12,863 nucleotides of DNA. Origin: an uncultured Maritalea sp. (lineage in GTDB: Bacteria; Pseudomonadota; Alphaproteobacteria; Rhizobiales; Devosiaceae). This document shows, one piece after another, positions 6,420-12,863 of the stretch (the first letter of the stretch is position 1; each line of letters opens with the position of its first letter). The position numbers were made by a program, and so were the translations under genes. Location: the NCBI GenBank assembly GCA_913055925.1, contig CAJXLH010000041.1, positions 1 to 12,863 on the forward strand, read 5' to 3'. The notes under the pieces are model-generated. The model did no database searches. It had not been told where the DNA came from and worked only from the letters and a program-made list of their open reading frames with translations.

Positions 6420-7160
6420 CTACCCTTTGTCTGCTTCGGTGCTTGTGCGTTTTTTGCGCATGGAAATCAGCACATTTATGCTTTCGACGCCTGTCGCGAA
6501 AGCCATGGCGAAGTAGATGTAGCCCTTGGGAATATGGAAGCCCAAACCTTCGGCCACCAAGTTCATGCCGATCAGCAGCAAAAACGCCAACGCCAGCATT
6601 TTTGTTGTTGGGTGTTCCGCAATGAATTTTGAAATCGGGATTGATCCAATATACATCACAAACATCGCGATTGTTACCGCAGCCACCATAACCGGAACGT
6701 GTTGCGCCATGCCGATAGCTGTTACGATAGAATCAACAGAAAACACCAAGTCAATGATGATGATTTGCCCGATGATGGCCATGAAGGTCGCATCTACTGC
6801 TGATCGCGGTTTGTGTTCGTCGGGTTCCTCGACGGCTTGGTGAATTTCGTGGGTCGCTTTGTATAAGAGGAAAAGGCCGCCAACGATCAAAATGATGTCT
6901 CGCCAGGCAAAATCATGGCCAAACGCCGTAAAGAGCGGTTGGGTTAGACCAATGATCCATGCGAGCAATGCCAGCATGACAATGCGTGCACCCAAAGCGA
7001 GCGCTAAGCCGATTTTTCGCGCTTGATCCGCTTGCTTTTCTGGCAACCGAGAAACAAGTACCGAAATGAAAACGATATTGTCGATTCCGAGAATAATCTC
7101 CATCGCCGTGAGCGTCGCCAAGCTGGCCCAAATTGCTGGGTCATAAATCCATTCAAACAC
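6420..7160 (-). CDS. TerC family integral membrane protein
   Basis: Polytopic inner-membrane protein of 246 residues belonging to the TerC family (YgdQ/YoaE-like without CBS domains). The family is linked to tellurite resistance and, in several members, to manganese export or metal loading of exoenzymes. Both diagnostic acidic membrane motifs are present: TAMEIILGIDNIVF (about 18-31) and its repeat IIDLVFSVDSIVTAIG (135-150), whose Asp and Glu residues are thought to handle the metal. About seven hydrophobic segments can be counted. The frame extends five codons upstream to a TTG, but GTG at 7160-7158 is the better start: GGAGG sits 8 bases before it, and the N terminus MFEWIYDP is typical of the family. 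The gene is divergent from the FAD monooxygenase gene, with 150 bases between. The substrate is unknown; the family call is secure. Confidence 0.93.
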   Translation of the reverse strand: MFEWIYDPAIWASLATLTAMEIILGIDNIVFISVLVSRLPEKQADQARKIGLALALGARIVMLALLAWIIGLTQPLFTAFGHDFAWRDIILIVGGLFLLYKATHEIHQAVEEPDEHKPRSAVDATFMAIIGQIIIIDLVFSVDSIVTAIGMAQHVPVMVAAVTIAMFVMYIGSIPISKFIAEHPTTKMLALAFLLLIGMNLVAEGLGFHIPKGYIYFAMAFATGVESINVLISMRKKRTSTEADKG

Positions 7161-7193
7161 GCGCGAATCCTCCAATAAATTCCGCTTGTGGCC

Positions 7194-7221
7194 AGTTTAA
7201 TGCTGATTGCGCTACAGCCAA
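7194..7221 (-). promoter_or_regulatory. Candidate terC promoter
   Basis: On the minus strand TTGGCT (7221-7216), preceded by C, is followed by 16 bases and TAAACT (7199-7194). The -35 matches the TTG core and the -10 matches 4 of 6 consensus bases. A start near 7187 would give a leader of about 27 bases including the GGAGG. This is a visual prediction. Confidence 0.35.
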
Positions 7222-7253
7222 GTAATTTCAGTAGTGGGTGCGACCAGAAGGCA

Positions 7254-7283
7254 TTGGTCAATCTGAGAAATTGCGTGCATATT
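7254..7283 (+). promoter_or_regulatory. Candidate promoter for the FAD monooxygenase
   Basis: TTGGTC (7254-7259), an 18-base spacer and CATATT (7278-7283) lie 28 bases before the ATG at 7311. GGGAG (7298-7302) is the ribosome-binding site. An inverted repeat GACCA/TGGTC (7242-7246 and 7255-7259) overlaps the -35 and could be an operator, but its arms are only 5 bases. This is a visual prediction. Confidence 0.35.
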
Positions 7284-7310
7284 GTTTAAAACAAGACGGG
7301 AGTTCGAGTA

Positions 7311-8462
7311 ATGACGGACAAGTTCGATGTTGCAGTCGTTGGTGGCGGTTTGACTGGAGTTGCAAGCGCGCAGTTGCTGGCAAAGCGTGGGCTTAAGGTC
7401 GCTCATTTTGCGCCGCAATTCGCAAAAGACTATCGAACTTCGGCGCTCATGATGCCAACTGTCGAGTTCATGCAAAAAGAACAATTGATCGACGATCCGA
7501 GGGAGCTTGGCACTGCCCTCTCAAATATCCGCATCATCGATGCCACAAAAAGACTACTCCGCAGCCCAGAAACGCTGTTCAAATCTTCGGAGCTAAATCT
7601 TGATGCGTTCGGGTACAACTTTGCGAACAGCGACCTGTTAGCGAGGTTCTCGAAATATGGTCAGTCCTTCTCTCAGTTCGATACAGCGATTTCAAACGTC
7701 GAAAAATCTGATGATGGCTTCACGCTAACGGCCGCAGGTGGCGAGGCCTATTCTGCAACAATGATTTTCGCTGCCGACGGCAAAAAATCTTTCATTCGCG
7801 ATAGTTTGGGTATGCATTCAAGCATTCGCCCTCACCCGCAAAGTGCCTTGGTGGCCGACCTTGAGTTTGAACACCCTGAACAGCATACGTCAGTCGAGTT
7901 TCACTACGAAAACGGACCATTTACGCTGGTGCCTGCTGGCGGAAACAAAATCAATTTGGTCTGGCTTGATGAGCATCAGAAGTTGATTGAAGTGTCAAAG
8001 CTTGGCGCAAAGGCATTTCAAAAGCGCGTTGAAGAAAAGTCTCACCGACTTTTCGGTGCCGCGAAACCGCTTACAAAGGCTTTCGTTTTTCCACTCATGA
8101 ACATGACGGTTCCGAGCGCAGGCAAAGACGGCGTAGTCCTTGTGGGTGAAGCTGCACACGCGTTCCCGCCAATTGGCGCACAGGGACTAAACTTGGGATT
8201 GCGCGATGTTGAAGATGCGCTGGATGCCATCACAAGCCTTCGAACCGGCTTTAGCTACGAAGAAGCTGTTTTGGCATCGGAAAAATATGCAGATATGCGA
8301 AAAAGTGACCTCTCACGCACCAATAGTTTCGTTGATGGGCTCTATCGGTCTCTGGTTTCTGATCTACTGCCTGCACAAGCGTTGCGGCATGGAGGTCTGT
8401 GGGCAATGAAAACCGTGCCACCGCTTAGAAAATTTGCAATGCAGTTCGGTTTGGGCAAATAA
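7311..8462 (+). CDS. FAD-dependent monooxygenase, UbiH/UbiF/COQ6 family
   Basis: Flavoprotein hydroxylase of the family that hydroxylates the ring of ubiquinone precursors using O2 and NAD(P)H; in alphaproteobacteria such genes are often called ubiH or ubiL-like. It is 383 residues, near the family length. The dinucleotide-binding fold is VAVVGGGLTGVASAQLLAKRG (8-28; GGGLTG at 11-16), with the acidic end of strand two less clear. The middle motif is AADGKKSFIRDSLG (154-167). The second FAD-binding motif, VVLVGEAAHAFPPIGAQG (275-292), continues into LNLGLRDVEDALDAI. GEAAH replaces the more common GDAAH; the Glu variant occurs in alphaproteobacterial members. ATG at 7311 has GGGAG at a good distance. 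It is the only plus-strand gene here, ends at a strong terminator, and is divergent from terC. Which hydroxylation it does cannot be decided from sequence, so no symbol is given. Confidence 0.88.
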   Translation: MTDKFDVAVVGGGLTGVASAQLLAKRGLKVAHFAPQFAKDYRTSALMMPTVEFMQKEQLIDDPRELGTALSNIRIIDATKRLLRSPETLFKSSELNLDAFGYNFANSDLLARFSKYGQSFSQFDTAISNVEKSDDGFTLTAAGGEAYSATMIFAADGKKSFIRDSLGMHSSIRPHPQSALVADLEFEHPEQHTSVEFHYENGPFTLVPAGGNKINLVWLDEHQKLIEVSKLGAKAFQKRVEEKSHRLFGAAKPLTKAFVFPLMNMTVPSAGKDGVVLVGEAAHAFPPIGAQGLNLGLRDVEDALDAITSLRTGFSYEEAVLASEKYADMRKSDLSRTNSFVDGLYRSLVSDLLPAQALRHGGLWAMKTVPPLRKFAMQFGLGK

Positions 8463-8485
8463 AAAGGGGCACGAGGCCCCCTTTT
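8462..8485. terminator. Bidirectional intrinsic terminator
   Basis: AAAAGGGG (8462-8469) and CCCCTTTT (8478-8485) form an 8-base-pair stem with an 8-base loop between two convergent genes. On the plus strand the GC core is followed by TTTTC, closing the monooxygenase gene. On the minus strand the core is followed by TTTTT, closing the IalB-family gene. The stem begins within the monooxygenase stop codon. Confidence 0.85.
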
Positions 8486-8514
8486 CAATCAATTTATCTA
8501 ATGCTGGCGAAAAC

Positions 8515-9153
8515 TTAGTTTGAGTTTTCGCTGTTCGCGTCGCCACCAGACTTCTCTTGGCGAAGCTTTTCGGCGGCTTGTTGAAGCTGTTGCTCAAGCG
8601 CACTTTGGCCAGTTGACTGTGATTGGAACTGCTCCGGCGTCAGCGCTTCTTCACCTTCATAAACGGCTGTGAAGCCGTTCAAGTCGATGGAAATCTTAAG
8701 ATCTTTGTTCGCGCGGTTTTTCGCAAGCAAAGTCAACTTCGCGCCACGTTTGAGAGCGCCAACAAATGCTTCATTGACCACCAGCTGGCCGGTACATTTT
8801 GTCGGGTCACATGTCACGAATGGCATGCGAATTGGCTTCGTGTTGTCGATTTGCCAAGTCAAACCAAATGGTAGCAAAACCGCAAGCGGCATTTCTGCCT
8901 GCGCAAAGAAGCGGTTTTCCGCGGATGGATCGTCGCGCAAGGTAAAGGCGCCAAGCTTCGTAGTGCCGGCGTAAACAACTTGGCGAACAATGCAGGCGCG
9001 TTCGCCAGACGAAAGCTCGTCACAAACTTTTAGCCAGTTGTCTTCAGGATTGCGTTCTTTCGGTTGCTCTTCTTGTGCGAATGCGATTGCTGAGTTCAGT
9101 CCCACTACACATGCAAAAGCCAACGTGATGATTTTTTTCATGTTTTTGTACAT
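8515..9153 (-). CDS. Invasion associated locus B (IalB) family periplasmic protein
   Basis: Exported protein of 212 residues. MKKIITLAFACVVGLNSAIAFA is a Sec signal peptide, with cleavage likely after AFA at about residue 26. The mature part has the IalB pattern: NWLKVCDE (C44), ERACIVRQVVY (C54), LPFGLTWQID (94-103), and VTCDPTKCTGQLVVN (C115, C120). The four mature cysteines could form disulfides. A Gln-rich, helix-forming tail (175-200) and a Ser/Asn-rich end follow. IalB was named in Bartonella for erythrocyte invasion, but the family is common in non-pathogenic alphaproteobacteria, so no invasion role is implied. The frame extends 18 codons further, to 9207. ATG at 9153 is preferred because it places the signal peptide at the N terminus and has a GGGA about 8 bases upstream; ATG at 9141 is also possible. 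The gene ends at the bidirectional terminator. Confidence 0.9.
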   Translation of the reverse strand: MYKNMKKIITLAFACVVGLNSAIAFAQEEQPKERNPEDNWLKVCDELSSGERACIVRQVVYAGTTKLGAFTLRDDPSAENRFFAQAEMPLAVLLPFGLTWQIDNTKPIRMPFVTCDPTKCTGQLVVNEAFVGALKRGAKLTLLAKNRANKDLKISIDLNGFTAVYEGEEALTPEQFQSQSTGQSALEQQLQQAAEKLRQEKSGGDANSENSN

Positions 9154-9225
9154 CGTGTTTCCCGTAAAAATACGCAATGCCTTTAGCTGGCATCTACTGC
9201 GCGCCATTTCGTCCCTATTGAACCC

Positions 9226-9306
9226 TCAAATCGGGCAATAACATGACGGTCCAACCATTCCAAACATTTTTCTTGCAAATGGTTGACGCGCAGCGGCTTT
9301 TGTCAT
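9226..9306 (-). CDS. Possible 26-residue small ORF in the mfd-ialB spacer
   Basis: An ATG 11 bases after the mfd stop opens a 26-codon frame ending in TGA before the IalB-family gene. The peptide begins MTKAARQPFARKMFGMVG and is mildly basic, with two cysteines near its end. An AGGG sits almost against the ATG, which is too close for a normal ribosome site. The frame includes both arms of the inverted repeat at 9252-9285. No family is recognised; it could easily be chance, because most 80-base spacers contain such frames. Confidence 0.2.
   Translation of the reverse strand: MTKAAARQPFARKMFGMVGPSCYCPI
9252..9285 (-). repeat. Inverted repeat between mfd and the IalB-family gene
   Basis: CAACCATT (9252-9259) and AATGGTTG (9278-9285) are perfect 8-base inverted arms separated by 18 bases. 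No T-run follows on either side. It may be a weak transcript-end hairpin for mfd or an operator upstream of the IalB-family gene. Confidence 0.4.
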
Positions 9307-9317
9307 CCCTAGACAGA

Positions 9318-12300
9318 CTATTGTTTAGTGATTTTCGCTAACTGACTCATAATTCTAGCAACGCCTATCAGCTTTTTGTTGGCGTCTGGCCAATTACGTG
9401 AAAACACTAGTTTTTGGTCTGGGCGCACTTTCACTTTTTCCGCTGGATTGCCGATAAGTTGAACGAGCGCTTGCGGATTTGGGAAGATACCATTGCGTAG
9501 CGTCACCACGGCACCCTTTGGCCCCGCATCGACTTTCTCAACATTCGCAGTCCGGCAAAGTGCTTTGACCAGAACAATCTTGAGCAGCGACTTCACTTCT
9601 TCTGGTAGCGGCCCGAACCTATCGATTAGTTCCGCACCGAACCCATCAATTTCCGTTGATTCAGTGAGATCACCCAACCGACGATAAAGCTGCATACGTA
9701 CTTGCAAATCTGGCACGTAGTTCTCCGGAATCATAACCGGCATACCAACCGAAATCTGCGGTGACCATTGGCCGTCTTCATCTTCCAGTTCGCCACCAGA
9801 CTTAAGCGTTGCGACAGCCTCTTCCAGCATCGCTTGATAAAGCTCGTAGCCAACTTCCTTGATGTGACCGGACTGCTCTTCGCCTAGAATGTTCCCTGCC
9901 CCGCGGATGTCGAGATCGTGGCTTGCGAGTTGGAAACCGGCACCGAGACTGTCGAGCGACTGAAGAACCGTCAGCCTACGCGTTGCCGTGTCAGTGAGCT
10001 TTTTGTGCGTCGGCGTGGTGAACAGTGCATAAGCGCGAATCTTTGATCGACCGATACGACCGCGGATCTGATGGAGTTGCGCCAATCCAAAATTGTCGGC
10101 GCGGTGCACGATCAAAGTGTTAGCTGTTGGAATATCCAAACCACTCTCCACAATGGTTGTGGCAATCAGCACGTCAAACTTGCCATCGTAAAAGGCGTTC
10201 ATAATGTCATCGAGTTCGCCAGGTGACATTTGGCCATTCGCAACGACATATGAGACTTCAGGAACCCGTTCTTGCAAAAATTGAACAATATCTGCCTGAT
10301 CTTTGATGCGCGGCACGACATAGAATGATTGGCCACCACGGTATTTTTCGCGCAGCAGTGCTTCACGGACAACGTGTGGATCGAAAGGCAAAACAAAGCT
10401 GCGCACCGACAAACGGTCAACCGGCGGTGTTGCCAACAGCGAAAGATCACGGACCCCGGTGAGCGCCAATTGTAGCGTTCTCGGTATAGGTGTCGCGGAC
10501 AATGTGAGAACGTGCACGCTGGACTTCAATTCCTTCAAACGCTCTTTGTGCCCGACCCCGAAATGCTGCTCTTCATCGACCACAAGAAGACCTAAGTCTT
10601 TGAACTTGATTGTTTTTGCCAGCAACGCATGGGTGCCGATGACAATATCCACACAGCCATCCGCCAAACCATCTTTTGTCAATTTGAGGTCTTTAGCGCT
10701 CACTAGGCGCGAAGCTTGGCGAACATGTACCGGTAAATCGGCGAAACGTTCCGAAAATGTTTTGAAGTGCTGACGCGCTAGCAAGGTTGTCGGCACAACA
10801 ACCGCAACCTGCTTTCCAGAAAGCGCAACGGCAAATGCTGCGCGAAGGGCAACTTCGGTTTTGCCGAATCCAACATCGCCGCAAACCAAGCGATCCATCA
10901 CCCGACCATTTGAAAGATCGTCAAAGATCGCATCAATTGCGTTGAGTTGATCCTCGGTCTCTTCATATGGGAATCGCGCGCAAAACTCTTCGTACGGACC
11001 CATCTGCGCATCAACCACATCGCCCTTAGACAAGGTTCGGGCAGCGGCGATTTGGATAAGCTGCTCCGCCATCTCGCGGATACGTTTTTTAAGTTTTGAC
11101 TTCTTGGCTTGCCAGGCAACACCACCGAGCTTGTCTAGGATCCCGTCGCCAGCGTCGCTGCCATAGCGTGACAAAAGCTCAATATTTTCAACAGGAAGAT
11201 AAAGTCGGTCGCCTTTGGCATATTCGATTTCAACACAATCGTGTGGCGCGTTCATCACTTCGATGGCCTTAAGACCAACAAAGCGGCCAATCCCGTGATC
11301 GACATGCACGACAAGATCACCTGATGCGAGACCAGATGCTTCAGTTAAGGCATCGCTTGCCTTTTTCTTGCGACGAGCACGGATGATGCGTTCGCCAAGA
11401 ATGTCTTGCTCAGAAAGCAGTAAGAAATCGTCTGTTTCGTAGCCGCTCTCGAGCCCAAGTACGAAAAGACCAACTTCCCCAAAGTTCAGCTTTGCGGCTT
11501 CAGACCACTTCTCCATAAGCTTTGTGGCTGGGACTTCGTGATCATTGAGCACTTGCTCCATTCGATCACGCGTTCCCTCAGACCAACAGGCGATTGCGAC
11601 ACGTTTCTTCGCCTTCGCACGATCACGCACCATCTCAACAACAGCTTCAAACAAGTTGATATCTTGCGATTGGCGCTGCTGCTGGAAGTTCGGCGCAAGC
11701 TGCGCATCACGGGCATCAACGGAAGCATCGTCGACGCTTAGTGTTGAAAATGGTGTGATTTGAATGATGTCAGCGGTGGTCGCCACCGCCAAGTCATCGC
11801 CCAGAAGAAATAGTTTTTCTGGCGGTAACGGCTTGTAGACAGTGGTATCTCCACCATCCTCAAATGCTTCTTTACGTGCGCTATAGTAGTCAACCAGTTG
11901 CCGACGGCGCTCGCCAATGGCTTGATTGACCTGCTCGTCTAGCAAAACCGGTGCGTTGCCAAGATAGTCAAAGAGTGTATCTAGCTCTTCATAGAACAAG
12001 GGTAGCCAGTGTTCCATGCCGGCAAATCGTTGTCCTGAACTGATTGCAGCATATAGAGGATCGTCCGAGGTATCGCCGCCAAACTCCGCGGTGTATCCAC
12101 GTCGAAAACGTGATATCGCGTCATCCGTTAGGACAATTTCACCCATCGGCACAATGGTTGCGCTTTTTTGCTGTGCGACCGTCCGCTGTGTTTCTGGGTC
12201 AAAAGTCCTGATGCTTTCCAAGAATGAACCGAAGAAATCGAACCGCAAAGGCGTTTCAGACCCCGCCGGAAACAAGTCGATTATTCCGCCTCGAACGGCA

Positions 12301-12803
12301 TATTCGCCCGGCTCACGAACCGTCGGTACACGCAAATATCCATTTACTGCAGCCCAAGTTACGAGTTTTTCGGTTGGGAAATCCTGCCCGGACTTTACGC
12401 TTAAAGAAAACTCTCCAACATGCTGTTTTGTTGGTATCTTTTGCTGAACCGCATTTACACTTGTGAGTACGATGCAGTTCTTCGGATCGTGCTGCAACCG
12501 TGCAAGAGTGGTCATGCGCGCGGCGAGAACACCTGCGTTTGGCGACACACGGTCGTAGGGCAAGCAGTCCCACGCCGGGAACGTTAGAATGTCTTTCTCC
12601 GGCAGTAATGTGCGCAAATGGTCAGCCATCTTTTGCATTCGACGCCCATCTCGCGCAATAAAGCAAAATGCAACTTGATCACCAGTCGCTTCACTGCGGC
12701 TATAGTCGCGCAGAACAAACGGCTGCAGACCGTCCGGCACACCGGTTACATATTTATGGGGCGACAGCGCTTGTACGTCGTCAGCCAGTTCGTCTGTTGA
12801 CAT
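9318..12803 (-). CDS. mfd: Transcription-repair coupling factor Mfd
   Basis: ATP-driven translocase that removes RNA polymerase stalled at DNA lesions and recruits UvrA for nucleotide excision repair. The 1161 residues match the full-length family. Domains in order are: a UvrB-like N-terminal module (about 1-350, including FPAWDCLPYDRVSP at 75-88 and REPGEYAVRGGIIDLFP at 163-179); the RNA polymerase-interacting CarD-like domain (about 495-560, DLVVHVDHGIGRFVGL at 496-511); and the helicase motor. The motor shows Walker A GDVGFGKTE (642-650), DEEQ Walker B (743-746), LSATPIPRT (768-776), IVESGLDIPTANTLI (884-898) and motif VI HQIRGRIGRS (911-920). A C-terminal regulatory domain follows. ATG at 12803 has GAGGGG (12814-12809) 5 bases upstream. 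It begins 2 bases after an apparent sdhE stop, so the two are probably co-transcribed. Confidence 0.98.
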   Translation of the reverse strand: MSTDELADDVQALSPHKYVTGVPDGLQPFVLRDYSRSEATGDQVAFCFIARDGRRMQKMADHLRTLLPEKDILTFPAWDCLPYDRVSPNAGVLAARMTTLARLQHDPKNCIVLTSVNAVQQKIPTKQHVGEFSLSVKSGQDFPTEKLVTWAAVNGYLRVPTVREPGEYAVRGGIIDLFPAGSETPLRFDFFGSFLESIRTFDPETQRTVAQQKSATIVPMGEIVLTDDAISRFRRGYTAEFGGDTSDDPLYAAISSGQRFAGMEHWLPLFYEELDTLFDYLGNAPVLLDEQVNQAIGERRRQLVDYYSARKEAFEDGGDTTVYKPLPPEKLFLLGDDLAVATTADIIQITPFSTLSVDDASVDARDAQLAPNFQQQRQSQDINLFEAVVEMVRDRAKAKKRVAIACWSEGTRDRMEQVLNDHEVPATKLMEKWSEAAKLNFGEVGLFVLGLESGYETDDFLLLSEQDILGERIIRARRKKKASDALTEASGLASGDLVVHVDHGIGRFVGLKAIEVMNAPHDCVEIEYAKGDRLYLPVENIELLSRYGSDAGDGILDKLGGVAWQAKKSKLKKRIREMAEQLIQIAAARTLSKGDVVDAQMGPYEEFCARFPYEETEDQLNAIDAIFDDLSNGRVMDRLVCGDVGFGKTEVALRAAFAVALSGKQVAVVVPTTLLARQHFKTFSERFADLPVHVRQASRLVSAKDLKLTKDGLADGCVDIVIGTHALLAKTIKFKDLGLLVVDEEQHFGVGHKERLKELKSSVHVLTLSATPIPRTLQLALTGVRDLSLLATPPVDRLSVRSFVLPFDPHVVREALLREKYRGGQSFYVVPRIKDQADIVQFLQERVPEVSYVVANGQMSPGELDDIMNAFYDGKFDVLIATTIVESGLDIPTANTLIVHRADNFGLAQLHQIRGRIGRSKIRAYALFTTPTHKKLTDTATRRLTVLQSLDSLGAGFQLASHDLDIRGAGNILGEEQSGHIKEVGYELYQAMLEEAVATLKSGGELEDEDGQWSPQISVGMPVMIPENYVPDLQVRMQLYRRLGDLTESTEIDGFGAELIDRFGPLPEEVKSLLKIVLVKALCRTANVEKVDAGPKGAVVTLRNGIFPNPQALVQLIGNPAEKVKVRPDQKLVFSRNWPDANKKLIGVARIMSQLAKITKQ

Positions 12804-12805
12804 CC

Positions 12806-12863
12806 CTACCCCTCAAACCTGCGCATTTGGTGAGCCGCAATCTTTTTAATGAGGTCGGTATTC
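12806..12863 (-). CDS. sdhE: C-terminal fragment of a probable SdhE (succinate dehydrogenase flavinylation factor), partial at right edge
   Basis: Only the last 18 codons are visible, reading NTDLIKKIAAHQMRRFEG and ending in TAG at 12808-12806. SdhE (DUF339) helps attach FAD to succinate dehydrogenase, is a small cytoplasmic protein, and in many alphaproteobacteria lies directly before mfd. The fragment's D-x-LI-x-KI-x-AH pattern suits the family's C-terminal helix. The identification is largely from position: a coding frame that ends 2 bases before mfd on the same strand. Another small protein cannot be excluded. Confidence 0.5.
   Translation of the reverse strand, partial: NTDLIKKIAAHQMRRFEG

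Noticed and set aside
9154..9207. Upstream ATG at 9207 as start of the IalB-family gene
   Set aside because: It would add 18 residues before the signal peptide, giving an unusually long polar N terminus; ATG at 9153 fits a normal signal peptide.
12016..12447. Plus-strand open frame of 143 codons opposite mfd
   Set aside because: Antisense shadow of mfd; no independent evidence of coding.

Overview
The window is an ordinary, densely coded chromosomal segment of about half GC. It is most likely from an alphaproteobacterium, probably of the Hyphomicrobiales (Rhizobiales) type. The evidence for this is an IalB-family secreted protein, an mfd gene that appears to follow a short sdhE-like gene, an orphan tRNA-Ser with encoded CCA, and a UbiH-like hydroxylase of the alphaproteobacterial GE(A)AH type. 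The genus cannot be fixed from this sequence. Apart from one gene, all genes are on the minus strand. No insertion sequence, integrase, CRISPR array or prophage gene is visible. No gene-free stretch exceeds 300 bases. 

Layout in minus-strand transcription order, right to left. The right edge holds the 3' tail of a probable sdhE, then mfd (transcription-repair coupling factor) starting 2 bases after it. A short spacer with an inverted repeat and a possible 26-codon ORF leads to an IalB-family periplasmic protein. This gene converges on a plus-strand FAD monooxygenase of the UbiH/COQ6 family, and a shared bidirectional terminator lies between them. The monooxygenase is divergent from a TerC-family membrane protein gene. 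A strong hairpin and a tRNA-Ser(UGA) with its own likely promoter come next. After the tRNA lies a three-gene unit: a two-TM coiled-coil membrane protein, a lipoprotein that joins a solute-binding-like domain to an intact-MIDAS von Willebrand A (VWA) domain, and a small membrane-anchored protein with a degenerate VWA-like motif. The left end is a folate/5-oxoproline unit: fhs (formate-THF ligase), pxpB and pxpC (5-oxoprolinase subunits), with pxpC running off the left edge. 

The most interesting part is the three-gene VWA cluster at 3260-6128, close to terC. It looks like an envelope-stress or metal-sensing module related to Ter-type systems, but its function is not known from the sequence. 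The other genes are recognisable housekeeping or catabolic genes. Several start codons deserve correction: GTG at 7160 for terC, TTG at 3649 for the small VWA-like gene, and ATG at 9153 for the IalB-family gene.
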